DNA of 64,000 nt from assembly GCA_030692515.1 (NCBI GenBank), contig JAUXZS010000015.1, positions 62,001-126,000 on the forward strand, written 5' to 3'. This document shows positions 17,127-26,204 of the stretch, one piece after another. The notes under the pieces are model-generated. The model saw only the letters and a program-made list of their open reading frames with translations, was not told the DNA's origin and made no database searches. A program made the translations under genes and the position numbers. Origin of the DNA: Bacteroidota bacterium. Lineage in GTDB: Bacteria; Bacteroidota; Bacteroidia; B-17B0; Aurantibacillaceae. The stretch's first letter is position 1; each line of letters opens with the position of its first letter.

Positions 17127-17975
17127 ATGGCCAATATTGAAGAGTTAAAAAAATTATCTACCCAGGTTAGAAGGGATATCGTAAGAATGGTGCACGCGGT
17201 TAGTTCCGGGCATCCGGGAGGCTCATTAGGATGTGTAGAATATTTTGTGGCACTGTATAAGGTGGTTATGAAAAATAACCCAAGTGCTTTTACCATGGAT
17301 GGTAAAAATGAAGATCTTTTTTTCTTGAGCAATGGTCATATTAGCCCTGTATTTTACAGCGTTTTAGCGCGTTCCGGTTATTTTCCAATAGAAGAATTAA
17401 AAACATTCAGAAAATTAAATTCTCGTTTACAAGGACATCCAACAACTCACGAAGGTTTGCCAGGAGTTAGAATTGCTAGCGGTTCTTTGGGTCAGGGAAT
17501 GAGCGTTGCTATTGGTGCGGCTTTAGCTAAAAAATTAAATAACGATAATTGTGCCGTATACAGTTTGCACGGTGATGGAGAGTTGCAGGAAGGTCAAATT
17601 TGGGAGGCTGCCATGTATGCAGCTGCTAATAAAGTTGATAATCTTATTGCAACAGTAGATTATAATGGCAGACAAATTGATGGAGATGTTGATGATGTTT
17701 TATCTTTAGGAAGCTTAAAGGCAAAATTTGAAGCTTTTGGATGGACGGTTCTTGAAAATAATAATGGCAATGATATTGAAAGTGTTTTGTCTTATTTTGA
17801 AAAAGCGAAAGCATTAATAGGTAAAGGCAAGCCAATTATTATTTTAATGAAAACTGAAATGGGAATGGGCGTTGATTATATGATGGGTACGCATAAATGG
17901 CATGGCTCATCTCCAAACGATGAACAATTGGCAAAAGCTTTAGCTCAGTTAGAAGAAACTGAGAAAGATTATTAG
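17127..17975 (+). CDS. Transketolase, N-terminal subunit
   Basis: First half of a split transketolase, which moves two-carbon units in the non-oxidative pentose phosphate pathway. At 282 residues it covers the thiamine diphosphate pyrophosphate-binding domain: SSGHPGGSLG near 27-36, LPGVRIASGSLGQGMSVAIGAALA, and the GDG...N site as GDGELQEGQIWEAA with the following VDYNGRQIDG. The C-terminal half (19398-20351) supplies the pyrimidine-binding and C-terminal domains. Split transketolases are common in this phylum, but here a von Willebrand A gene lies between the halves. Confidence 0.93.
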   Translation: MANIEELKKLSTQVRRDIVRMVHAVSSGHPGGSLGCVEYFVALYKVVMKNNPSAFTMDGKNEDLFFLSNGHISPVFYSVLARSGYFPIEELKTFRKLNSRLQGHPTTHEGLPGVRIASGSLGQGMSVAIGAALAKKLNNDNCAVYSLHGDGELQEGQIWEAAMYAAANKVDNLIATVDYNGRQIDGDVDDVLSLGSLKAKFEAFGWTVLENNNGNDIESVLSYFEKAKALIGKGKPIIILMKTEMGMGVDYMMGTHKWHGSSPNDEQLAKALAQLEETEKDY

Positions 17976-18009
17976 AAATTAAAAATGTTGAATTTTAAAT
18001 ACTTTTTTA

Positions 18010-19389
18010 TTGAATAAGAATAGTTTAATAAAATATTTTATAATTTATAATTTAGCATTTATAATTTCACATTCTGCATTTTCTCAAGTTACAAATCGCA
18101 TACTTTTTATTTTTGATGATTCATACAGTATGTATGCGCCATGGAATAGCAACATTAAAATTGAAGTGGCTAAAAAAGTAATGAGCGAATTTTTAGATAG
18201 TTTAAAAAGCGTTCCAAATCTTGAATTGGCTTTACGCTGCTACGGACACACCACCTTTTTTAAACCAGATAGAAATTGCAAAGACAGTAAATTAGAAGTT
18301 CCGTTTGCAAATGCAATTATTAATTCCACAAAAATAAAACAACGCATTCAAAAGTTAGAGCCGCTTGGCACAACTCCCATTGCCTATTCATTAGCAGAGT
18401 GTATTAGTGATTTTACTCCAAAGGCAAATTGTAGAAATATTGTTATTTTAATAACCGACGGAATTGAAGAGTGTGATGGCAACCCCTGTCAGGTAAGCAT
18501 TGATATGCAGAAAAAAGGAATTTTTTTACGCCCCTTTGTTATTGGTGTTGGTTTGGATGTAAAATTTGCAGATGTATTTGCTTGCATGGGAAAATTTTAT
18601 GACGTTAGTAATGAGGCTAATTTCAAAGATGTTTTAAAATTAGTTTTTACGGAGGCAATTACGCAAACAACTGTTCAAGTTGATTTGTTAGATATTTTAA
18701 AAAAACCAACAGAAACAGATGTGAATATGACTTTTTACGAATCGGGAACAACTAAAGTAAAATATAATTATTTACACACGATTAATCACCGTGGTAATCC
18801 CGACACTTTGGTTTTAGATCCTGATTTAAAATATGATTTAACCGTACATACAATTCCCGTTCAGGAAAAGAAAAATGTTTCCATTATAAAAGGGAAACAT
18901 AATGTTATAAAATTGGATGCTCCTCAGGGTTTTTTGAAATTAGATTTGGATGGAACCATCAATAAATATTATCCTACTACTTTAGTAAGAAAGGGGGGGG
19001 AATTGCAAACTTTAAACGTTCAGGATTTTGGAAAGTTGGAAAAATACATTGTCGGAAAATATGATTTAGAAGTGCTAACATTGCCCAGAATATATTTAAA
19101 AGACGTTGAAATTAAACAAAGCACAACAAACTTCATTAAGATCCCTACAAGCGGCAGTCTGGTTTTTAGTAAACAAGGTACTGGATATGGAAGTATTTAT
19201 TTAGATGATGGTAAAACAGTAGTTTGGGTTTGTAACTTAAATCCCACACTCCAAAACGAAATTATATATTTGCAACCGGGTAAATATAAAGTTGTATTTA
19301 GGTACGAATTTGCTAAAGAAACGGTAAAAACCATTGAGCGGAATTTTGAAGTAAAATCAGGCATGGCTCAAACAGTTAGACTATTATAA
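18010..19389 (+). CDS. Secreted von Willebrand factor A-domain protein
   Basis: A 459-residue protein with a TTG start, a signal peptide (ending about HSAFSQ, residue 26) and a VWA domain at about 30-215. The metal-ion-dependent adhesion site is intact: DDSYS at 36-40, the Thr in PLGTTPIAYSL, and the Asp in ITDGIEECDG. Several Cys pairs in the domain suggest a periplasmic or surface location. The rest is beta-rich repeats with phrases such as YDLTVHTIPVQEKKNV and GKYKVVFRYEF, like carboxypeptidase-regulatory or Ig-like folds. It begins 34 nt after transketolase N and ends 8 nt before transketolase C, so it is transcribed with them although no functional link is evident. Confidence 0.85.
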   Translation: MNKNSLIKYFIIYNLAFIISHSAFSQVTNRILFIFDDSYSMYAPWNSNIKIEVAKKVMSEFLDSLKSVPNLELALRCYGHTTFFKPDRNCKDSKLEVPFANAIINSTKIKQRIQKLEPLGTTPIAYSLAECISDFTPKANCRNIVILITDGIEECDGNPCQVSIDMQKKGIFLRPFVIGVGLDVKFADVFACMGKFYDVSNEANFKDVLKLVFTEAITQTTVQVDLLDILKKPTETDVNMTFYESGTTKVKYNYLHTINHRGNPDTLVLDPDLKYDLTVHTIPVQEKKNVSIIKGKHNVIKLDAPQGFLKLDLDGTINKYYPTTLVRKGGELQTLNVQDFGKLEKYIVGKYDLEVLTLPRIYLKDVEIKQSTTNFIKIPTSGSLVFSKQGTGYGSIYLDDGKTVVWVCNLNPTLQNEIIYLQPGKYKVVFRYEFAKETVKTIERNFEVKSGMAQTVRLL

Positions 19390-19397
19390 AAAAGAAA

Positions 19398-20351
19398 ATG
19401 AAAAAATATACTTATACAGAAAAAAAAGATACTCGTTCAGGTTTTGGCGTGGGGCTATCCGAATTAGGAAAATCAAATCCAAACGTTGTCGCGCTTTGCG
19501 CCGATTTAACTGGGTCTTTAAAAATGGATGCTTTTGAAAAAGAAAATCCCGATAGATTTTTTCAAATTGGTATCGCGGAAGCTAACATGATGGGGATTGC
19601 CGCAGGTTTAACTATTGGTGGAAAAATTCCCTTTACCGGAACTTTTGCAAATTTTAGCACAGGCCGTGTTTACGATCAAATACGCCAGAGTATTGCCTAT
19701 TCAGGAAAGAATGTAAAAATTTGTGCCTCACATGCCGGACTTACATTAGGTGAAGATGGAGCAACACATCAAATATTAGAAGATTTAGGTTTAATGAAAA
19801 TGTTGCCGGGGATGGTAGTAATTAATCCTTGCGATTTTAATCAAACAAAAGCTGCAACTATTGCAATTGCCGACTATGAAGGCCCGGTATACTTAAGATT
19901 TGGAAGGCCGGTAGTCCCGAATTTTACACCAGCTGACCAAAAATTTGAAATAGGAAAAGCAGTAATGCTGAATGAAGGAACAGATGTAACCATTATTGCT
20001 ACAGGACATTTAGTTTGGAAAGCAATTGAAGCCGGAGAAGCTTTAGCAGCGAAAGGTATAAGCGCTGAGATAATCAATATTCATACAATTAAACCTTTAG
20101 ATACCGATGCGATTTTAAAATCTGTTTTAAAAACTAAATGTGTTGTAACAGCCGAAGAACACCAAATGAATGGTGGCTTAGGGGATAGCGTTGCACAATT
20201 TTTAATACGCAATAAACCAACGCCTCAAGAATATGTTGCGGTAAATGATTCCTTTGGAGAAAGCGGTACGCCCGATGAATTAATGACAAAATACGGCTTA
20301 GATACTTTAGATATAATTAATGCAGTTGAAAAAGTTATAAAACGAAAATAA
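19398..20351 (+). CDS. Transketolase, C-terminal subunit
   Basis: Second half of the split transketolase, 317 residues, covering the pyrimidine-binding and C-terminal domains. Visible are DTRSGFGVGLSELGKSNPNVVALCADLTGS, the catalytic Glu region QIGIAEANMMGIAAGL, YSGKNVKICASHAGLTLGEDGATHQ, the GPVYLRFGRP loop and the C-terminal EEHQMNGGLGDSV. It needs the N-terminal partner at 17127-17975 for an active site at the dimer interface. The next gene, a lipoprotein, starts one base after its stop codon, so this operon probably continues. Confidence 0.93.
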   Translation: MKKYTYTEKKDTRSGFGVGLSELGKSNPNVVALCADLTGSLKMDAFEKENPDRFFQIGIAEANMMGIAAGLTIGGKIPFTGTFANFSTGRVYDQIRQSIAYSGKNVKICASHAGLTLGEDGATHQILEDLGLMKMLPGMVVINPCDFNQTKAATIAIADYEGPVYLRFGRPVVPNFTPADQKFEIGKAVMLNEGTDVTIIATGHLVWKAIEAGEALAAKGISAEIINIHTIKPLDTDAILKSVLKTKCVVTAEEHQMNGGLGDSVAQFLIRNKPTPQEYVAVNDSFGESGTPDELMTKYGLDTLDIINAVEKVIKRK

Positions 20352-20352
20352 A

Positions 20353-20891
20353 ATGAAAAAAATAATAATGTATTGTGCTTTTGTTGGAGTAATAACTTCA
20401 TGCAATATTCCAAAAGATGGCGAAGGTGAAAATGTGCCAACTAGTAAATTGGAAATTTTAACTTCTTTGGGCGATGATGATACAACTGGAGTTTTAGCAG
20501 AAGATTCCACAGCAGTTAATGCTGAAAAAAAAAAGATGACGGAATAAATTCATCGCGTAGCTTTCAACCCACAAAACCTCTTTTAATTGCGAGAGGTAGC
20601 GAACCGGGCTGGTATGCCGAGTTTTTTGCCGATCATTTACGTTTGCTTGTTGATTACGGAACCGATAGTTTAATACTTGAAAAAGATTTTTCTGGAATTA
20701 ATAGTGATAAAACTTACAATGCTGTAATCGTAGAAAAGAGTACCGAAAATAAAACTCATACAAACATTTCTTTATCTATATTGTTAACCGATAAACCCTG
20801 TACAGAAGAAGGCAGCGGAGAGAAAAGAGAAAAGATAATTTCTATCAAGTATAACAATAAAAACTATAAAGGTTGCGCAACGGCTAAATAA
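20353..20891 (+). pseudogene. COG3650-like lipoprotein gene split by a frameshift at an A10 tract
   Basis: Reading from 20353 gives a lipoprotein start (MKKIIMYCAFVGVITSC, lipidated C17) and an Asp/Glu/Lys-rich segment that stops at 20547. The -1 frame downstream is open from the A-tract at 20525-20534 to 20891. It encodes a domain with IARGSEPGWYAEFFADHLRLL and KIISIKYNNKNYKGC, which resembles the COG3650/DUF-type periplasmic domain whose motif is RGNEPGW. With eleven As instead of ten the two parts join in one frame of about 179 residues. The tract contains A AAA AAG in the first frame, the dnaX-type slippery heptamer. It may be a pseudogene, a homopolymer error, or true recoding. Confidence 0.75.
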
Positions 20892-20905
20892 TTTTTTTGA
20901 AGTTA

Positions 20906-20939
20906 GATACCCCTTGCTTTTTTCAATCTTAGGGGTATC
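20906..20939 (+). terminator. Possible terminator before pyk
   Basis: Inverted repeat GATACCCCT (20906-20914) and AGGGGTATC (20931-20939), 16-nt loop, 14 nt after the frameshifted lipoprotein gene. The T-tract afterwards is poor, so termination strength is uncertain. Confidence 0.45.
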
Positions 20940-21017
20940 AATAAAATAACTATTAAATAATTTCAAAGCTTCAATCCTTTTTTTACCTTAGATGTCGATT
21001 ATTTAAATCAAGAAACT

Positions 21018-22445
21018 ATGAGTCATTTTAACCGTACAAAAATTGTTGCCACAATGGGGCCTGCAACCGCCGATATTAATGTTTTGGAAGGCATGTTTAA
21101 TCAAGGTTTGGATATATGTAGAATTAATTTTTCTCACGGCGATTATGAGGCTGTTTTACACACAGTAAAAAACATTCACGAATTAAATAAAAAATTAAAT
21201 CGTCATGTTGGAATTTTAGCTGATTTACAAGGACCAAAATTACGAATTGGTGTAATGAAAGATAATAGCGCCAATCTTATTAACGGAGAAATTATTTCTA
21301 TTACAACAAAAGAATGCGAGGGAGATGAGCGTCAGATTTATATTACCTATCCGCAATTTCCGCAAGACGTTAATGTTGGAGAAACTGTTTTAATTGACGA
21401 TGGAAAAATTCATTTAAAAGTTATTGATACAAACGGGAAAGATATGGTACGTTGCGAAATTTTGGTGGGAGGAATTTTATCATCTAAAAAGGGCGTGAAT
21501 TTGCCAAACACAAAAATTTCTTTGCCTTGTTTAACTATAAAAGATATTAGGGATTTAGAGTTTGCTTTAGAGCACGATTTTGATTGGATAGGTTTGTCTT
21601 TTGTAAGAAGTGTTACTGATATCGTTGAACTAAAGGATATTATTAAACATAAAGGAAAACGTGCGCGTGTTATTGCAAAAATAGAAAAGCCAGAAGCGAT
21701 AAATGAAATTGATAACATTATTGATGTGACCGATGGAATTATGGTGGCACGTGGAGATTTGGGCGTTGAATTGCCAATGGAGCAGGTACCTTTGTTACAG
21801 AAAATGATTGTTCAAAAATGTGTACAAGTGGGTAAGCCGGTTATTATTGCTACACAAATGATGGAAAGTATGATTACAAGTTATACACCAACCCGTGCTG
21901 AGGTGAATGATGTTGCTAACGCTGTAATGGATGGTGCAGATGCGGTTATGTTAAGTGCAGAAACTTCAGTTGGAAAGTATCCTGTTAAGGTTATTGAAAT
22001 GATGCGTAGAATTATTACCCAAGTTGAAGAATTGGATAGCATTTATTACAAAGAACATACACCACAAATAAAAACAATCACTTATATAACAGATAGTATT
22101 TGTTATAATGCTTGTTCATTGGCTCATCATGCGGGAGCACAAGCAATTATTAGTATGACAAATAGTGGTTACACAGCTTTTAAATTATCTAGTCACCGAC
22201 CTAAAGCACACTTATTTATTTTTACCGACAACCAATCATTACTTACAACTTTAAGTTTAGTGTGGGGAATTAGAGGTTTTTATTATAACAAATATGAAAG
22301 CACTGACGAAACAATTAACGACTTAAAAGAATTTGTAAAGAGCAGAGGTTTTGTTCATGATGATGATCTTGTTATCAATATTGCAAGTATGCCGATGAAA
22401 GAAAAAGGCAGAACCAATATGATGAAGTTGAGTTATATTAATTAA
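21018..22445 (+). CDS. pyk: Pyruvate kinase
   Basis: Last step of glycolysis: phosphoenolpyruvate plus ADP to pyruvate plus ATP, in the cytoplasm. At 475 residues it is full length. Motifs: RTKIVATMGPA at the N-terminus, RINFSHG, ILADLQGPKLRIG, ARVIAKIEKPEAINEIDNI with the active-site Lys, MVARGDLGVELP, and MLSAETSVGKYPV. The C-terminal domain runs from about 355 with AIISMTNSGYTAFKLSSHRP. The stop overlaps the next ATG by one base (TAATG), so pgeF is coupled to it. Confidence 0.95.
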   Translation: MSHFNRTKIVATMGPATADINVLEGMFNQGLDICRINFSHGDYEAVLHTVKNIHELNKKLNRHVGILADLQGPKLRIGVMKDNSANLINGEIISITTKECEGDERQIYITYPQFPQDVNVGETVLIDDGKIHLKVIDTNGKDMVRCEILVGGILSSKKGVNLPNTKISLPCLTIKDIRDLEFALEHDFDWIGLSFVRSVTDIVELKDIIKHKGKRARVIAKIEKPEAINEIDNIIDVTDGIMVARGDLGVELPMEQVPLLQKMIVQKCVQVGKPVIIATQMMESMITSYTPTRAEVNDVANAVMDGADAVMLSAETSVGKYPVKVIEMMRRIITQVEELDSIYYKEHTPQIKTITYITDSICYNACSLAHHAGAQAIISMTNSGYTAFKLSSHRPKAHLFIFTDNQSLLTTLSLVWGIRGFYYNKYESTDETINDLKEFVKSRGFVHDDDLVINIASMPMKEKGRTNMMKLSYIN

Positions 22446-23149
22446 TGTGGTTAAGCGCGCCTAATATTGATTGCATTCATGGCTTTTCAAATAGGCACGG
22501 GGGCATTTCAGTTTCGCCATTCGATTCTTTAAATTTAGGAGGTTCAGAAGATGAGCCAATAAAAATTGCAACCAATAGAAAATTGGCTTTAAAAAATTTA
22601 AATTTATCAATAGATAAATTATGTAATCTTAAACAAATTCACAGCAATAAAGTTTGCATTGCAAAAATTGGCCAACAAGAAGGCGATGCTTTAGTTACAA
22701 ACGAAAAAAATTTAATTCTTGCAATTAGTATAGCCGATTGTTATCCAATATTATTTCATGATAAAGTAAACAACGTAATTGGTGCGGCGCATGCGGGGTG
22801 GAGAGGTACGGTGTCTAAAATTGCAGAAAACACCATCAATGAAATGATTAAATTAGGCGCGCAAGCTGAAAACATCAAAGTTGCAATCGGTCAGGGAATT
22901 TCTCAAGATAAATTTGAAGTAGGAAATGAAGTGATAGAGCAATTTGAAAAAGCAGGTTTTCCTTCTTATTGTTGGAAGGAGAATAAAATAAATCTTATTG
23001 CTTGTAATAAATTTGTATTGTTTCAAAATGGCATTTTAGAACAAAATTGTTGGACAATGAATAGCTGCACATTTGAAAATGATTTTTTCAGTTATCGTCG
23101 CGATAAAGGAAAAACAGGAAGGATGTGGGCCATGATTAATATGGGCTAG
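22445..23149 (+). CDS. pgeF: PgeF/YfiH/LACC1-family purine nucleoside phosphorylase-like protein
   Basis: Member of the YfiH/DUF152 family, once called multicopper polyphenol oxidase, with peptidoglycan-editing and purine nucleoside phosphorylase or deaminase activities known in relatives. At 234 residues it is normal. Zinc or substrate ligands seen: H in QIHSNKV, C in SIADCYPIL, and H in IGAAHAGWRGTV, with the C-terminal SYRRDKGKTGRMWAMI typical of the family. It overlaps pyk by one base. The gene name follows the Escherichia coli homologue; the substrate in this organism is not evident. Confidence 0.88.
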   Translation: MWLSAPNIDCIHGFSNRHGGISVSPFDSLNLGGSEDEPIKIATNRKLALKNLNLSIDKLCNLKQIHSNKVCIAKIGQQEGDALVTNEKNLILAISIADCYPILFHDKVNNVIGAAHAGWRGTVSKIAENTINEMIKLGAQAENIKVAIGQGISQDKFEVGNEVIEQFEKAGFPSYCWKENKINLIACNKFVLFQNGILEQNCWTMNSCTFENDFFSYRRDKGKTGRMWAMINMG

Positions 23150-23246
23150 GTAATAGTGTGACTAATTGTAGTTGCAAACACTTTTTTTGAGGAATATTTT
23201 TATTACCTTTAATAGAATAAAACTACATTAATTTATATTTAAAAAA

Positions 23247-23942
23247 ATGAAATCACTTTTTATAGTTTCTTTTATAATCATTAATCTAATTAGCCAAGGG
23301 CAAACTGTTTTTTCAAAAGTAAGAGAATACATTTTGGTTGGGTCGTTTAAAACACCTTTAGCACAGCTTGATTCATGCGTTGCTAAAAATTATCAAAAAG
23401 ATAGCGCTATATATTATAAGGGTTTAGTTTATTTAAAAATGAATAATTTAAAAGAAGCTAATACTAATTATAACTTATTAACCAAATCATATCCAAACTT
23501 CAACGATGCACATTTTCTAAAGGGATTAATTTATTTTTCAGAAAAAAAATATGACAATAGCATAAGTGAGTTTGATATAGTGTTATCTAAACAGCCAAAG
23601 CATTTAAATGCACTATACAATCGTTCCATGGCTTTAGGTTGGTCTGGTAATTATAAGCAAGGAATAGAAGGACTAAATAAATGCATCTCATTAAAGCCAA
23701 TGAATCATCAAGCATATTCATCACGGGCATATTGGCACGACAAAATTGGTGACCACGATAAAGCGATAAAGGATTACGAAACAAGTATTAATCTTGATCC
23801 AAAAAACTTTGATGCCTATTTTGATTTAGCAAGAATTTATCGAGAAAAAAATGAAAAAGAAAAGTCTTGTGATGTTCTCAATAATGCCATTAAATCTGGC
23901 TCACAAATAGCTGAAGAATTAAAGGAAATGTTTTGTAAATAG
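23247..23942 (+). CDS. Secreted tetratricopeptide repeat protein
   Basis: A 231-residue protein with an N-terminal signal peptide (MKSLFIVSFIIINLISQGQ) and at least four TPR units from about residue 48, such as AIYYKGLVYLKMNNLKEANTN, AHFLKGLIYFSEKKYDNSISEF, ALYNRSMALGWSGNYKQGIEGL and AYSSRAYWHDKIGDHDKAIKDY. It ends with a short Cys-containing tail. TPRs mediate protein contacts, so it is probably a periplasmic adaptor. It has its own spacing of 97 nt from pgeF and is convergent with dut. Specific role unknown. Confidence 0.85.
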   Translation: MKSLFIVSFIIINLISQGQTVFSKVREYILVGSFKTPLAQLDSCVAKNYQKDSAIYYKGLVYLKMNNLKEANTNYNLLTKSYPNFNDAHFLKGLIYFSEKKYDNSISEFDIVLSKQPKHLNALYNRSMALGWSGNYKQGIEGLNKCISLKPMNHQAYSSRAYWHDKIGDHDKAIKDYETSINLDPKNFDAYFDLARIYREKNEKEKSCDVLNNAIKSGSQIAEELKEMFCK

Positions 23943-23950
23943 GTAAAAAA

Positions 23951-24388
23951 TTATTTTTTTCCTGTACTGCCAAATCCTCCAGACCCTCTATCTGATTCTT
24001 CCAACGTAGAAACCGGTTCCCAAGAAATTTGTTCATGTTTTGCAATTACCATTTGTGCAATTCGTTCACCGTCATTAATGGCAAAATCGGTATCTGAAAG
24101 ATTAACTAATAATACTTTAATCTCACCTCTATAATCCGCGTCAATAGTTCCTGGCGAGTTTAAAACAGTAATGCCATTTTTAAAAGCTAATCCACTACGC
24201 GGTCTTATTTGTGCTTCGAAACTATTTGGTAGTTCAATAAATAAACCGGTTGGTATTAGTTGACGCTGAAGCGGTTTTAAAATAATTGCTTCACTGATGT
24301 TTGCCTTTAGATCTAAACCAGCCGCTTGCGTGGTGGCATATTCGGGTAATGAATGTTTGGATTGATTAACTACTTTTATTTGTATCAT
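23951..24388 (-). CDS. dut: Deoxyuridine 5'-triphosphate nucleotidohydrolase (dUTPase)
   Basis: Hydrolyses dUTP to dUMP and pyrophosphate, keeping uracil out of DNA and feeding dTMP synthesis. At 145 residues it is typical of the trimeric class. The five conserved motifs are present: [33 protein letters not shown] with the catalytic Asp, GERIAQMVI, and the C-terminal P-loop-like [11 protein letters not shown]. It overlaps the flippase gene by one base (TAATG), so the two are translated together although functionally unrelated. Confidence 0.95.
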   Translation of the reverse strand: MIQIKVVNQSKHSLPEYATTQAAGLDLKANISEAIILKPLQRQLIPTGLFIELPNSFEAQIRPRSGLAFKNGITVLNSPGTIDADYRGEIKVLLVNLSDTDFAINDGERIAQMVIAKHEQISWEPVSTLEESDRGSGGFGSTGKK

Positions 24389-25869
24389 TATTCTAGATGT
24401 TTAAGTTTTTTTAAATTTTCAAATTCTAATTTATAAAATATGTAAGCAAACACAAACAACAAAATATTATTTAATACTAATTTTAGGATGGTGTTACTTA
24501 ATCCTTCATAGGTTATAGAGATGAAATAAAAAGCAAGCGCTATTCCAGTAAATACCGAAATACTGCGGATATTATATTTTATTGGATAATATTTTTTCCC
24601 TATCAAATACGAAATTATCATCATAATTGAATAAGATGCAAGTGTTGCCCACGCGCAGGCCATGTATCCAAACTTTGGAATAAAAAGTAAATTTATACTT
24701 AATGTGATAATTGCTCCAATTATTGTAATGATTGCACCATAGCGGGTTTGGCCTGTTAGTTTAAACCAAATAGAAAGATTCCAATAAACACCCAGACATA
24801 AATTTGCCCATAATAAAATTGGCACCACGCTTAATCCGACGCGATAGTTTTTACTAATTGCAAGTTGTATCCAAGGTAAATTCATCATTGTTCCTAAGAA
24901 CAAAAACAAACAAAACAAAATGTAATATTTCATTACAAGTGCATTTAGTTTTTGAGAGTTTGTGTCTTTTATTCCATTAAAGAAAAAAGGCTCAGCAGCG
25001 TACTTAAATGCTTGTGTAAAAATAGTCATGAGCATAGCTATTTTGTAACAATTACTATAGATACCAATTTCATTATCGGCAATATTTTCGGGCAATAAGT
25101 ATTTTAAAATAATACGATCAAAAGTTTCGTTAACCATCCCTGCAAGTCCCAATATTAATAAGGGCCAAGAGTATGAAAACATTTTTTTCCATAATTCTTT
25201 GTCGAATGTAAAATTTAAGCCTTTAAATTCTTTTGCTAATAAAAGAATGCAAAATAAGTTCGCTAATAATTGTGCCAAAAATGCATAGCCAATTCCAACT
25301 TCTGGACTATATAATCCAGCCACAAAAGAATCATCTCCTTTTTCGAAGGCTCGTTTACAAATAATAAAGAAAAATACGTTTAAGGCAATGGTTGCTATTA
25401 CTTTAATGAAATTTATCGCTGCAAATCGCTTCGCGTTATTAGTTAATCTTAATCTCGCAAATGGAATCGCCATAATAGCATCGGTAGCAACTATTAATAC
25501 GCACCAAACAACATAGTTGGCGTGATCAGGTTCTTTAATTATAGTTGAGATAGGACTTGAAAATACAATTAGCAACAAGGTTAAAAAAACGGTACTTGCT
25601 AAAATAGAAATTAGAGCTGTTGAATATACTTTTTCTTTATCTTCTGTTTTATTTACGAAATTAAAAAAAGCGGTTTCCATTCCGTAGGTAAAAATAATAT
25701 TCAAAAAACTTATGTATCCAAAAAAAACAGCGTTTGGGGCAAGGGCGGCTGGCTCCAAAAATATATAGGTTAGTACGAACGAAAACAAGTAATTAATAAA
25801 ACGAGGCAATACATTACCAAGGCCATAAATGACTGTTTGACCTGCTAGTTTTTTTAATGGGTTAGACAC
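24388..25869 (-). CDS. Polysaccharide biosynthesis flippase (MATE/Wzx-like)
   Basis: A 493-residue multi-pass membrane protein of the polysaccharide-transporter branch of the MOP superfamily, which moves lipid-linked glycans across the inner membrane. It begins with a GTG start, then [33 protein letters not shown], a family-typical N-terminus, and has about 14 helices ending in a basic tail. Its partner glycan genes are not adjacent; an RmlD-like reductase lies 3 kb away and other envelope glycosyltransferases are in the window. Substrate cannot be predicted. Confidence 0.88.
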   Translation of the reverse strand: MSNPLKKLAGQTVIYGLGNVLPRFINYLFSFVLTYIFLEPAALAPNAVFFGYISFLNIIFTYGMETAFFNFVNKTEDKEKVYSTALISILASTVFLTLLLIVFSSPISTIIKEPDHANYVVWCVLIVATDAIMAIPFARLRLTNNAKRFAAINFIKVIATIALNVFFFIICKRAFEKGDDSFVAGLYSPEVGIGYAFLAQLLANLFCILLLAKEFKGLNFTFDKELWKKMFSYSWPLLILGLAGMVNETFDRIILKYLLPENIADNEIGIYSNCYKIAMLMTIFTQAFKYAAEPFFFNGIKDTNSQKLNALVMKYYILFCLFLFLGTMMNLPWIQLAISKNYRVGLSVVPILLWANLCLGVYWNLSIWFKLTGQTRYGAIITIIGAIITLSINLLFIPKFGYMACAWATLASYSIMMIISYLIGKKYYPIKYNIRSISVFTGIALAFYFISITYEGLSNTILKLVLNNILLFVFAYIFYKLEFENLKKLKHLE

Positions 25870-26204
25870 GCTTTTTAATTAATAATAAAATTAAATAATA
25901 TAAAGATTAGATATTCTAAAAAAGAAAGTAAGATATTAACTAATCAATGTATAAACTCAAGTTTAAGTTTTTAGTTTTCTGAAACTCCAGTCATATTTGT
26001 GATGCAAAAGGTGTATAGTGCTTATGTTTTATGACTTTTTTAGTATAGCGATGAATTGGTGGTAAAACCGTTAGTGTTTTATTTTTATAATACCTGTGCT
26101 TTTGGTCACTCTTAAACACAACCTTCATCATTTATTAATAATCTTAAATGGTTTAATTTTACTTGTTATAAATATTGGCATGTTTGATATAATTAGTTTT
26201 AAAT
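25870..26204. other. Non-coding gap between divergent flippase and PAS genes
   Basis: 335 AT-rich bases with no open frame of note and no tRNA or clear inverted repeat. It must hold the promoters of both divergent genes, but I found no convincing TTG/TAnnTTTG pair on either strand. Confidence 0.6.

Noticed and set aside
17985-18014. ATG at 17985 as the start of the VWA gene
   Set aside because: It is out of frame and stops after ten codons; the TTG at 18010 leads directly into a signal peptide.
21018-22445. Fusion of pyk and pgeF
   Set aside because: The two only overlap by a TAATG; each has a complete domain and its own start and stop.
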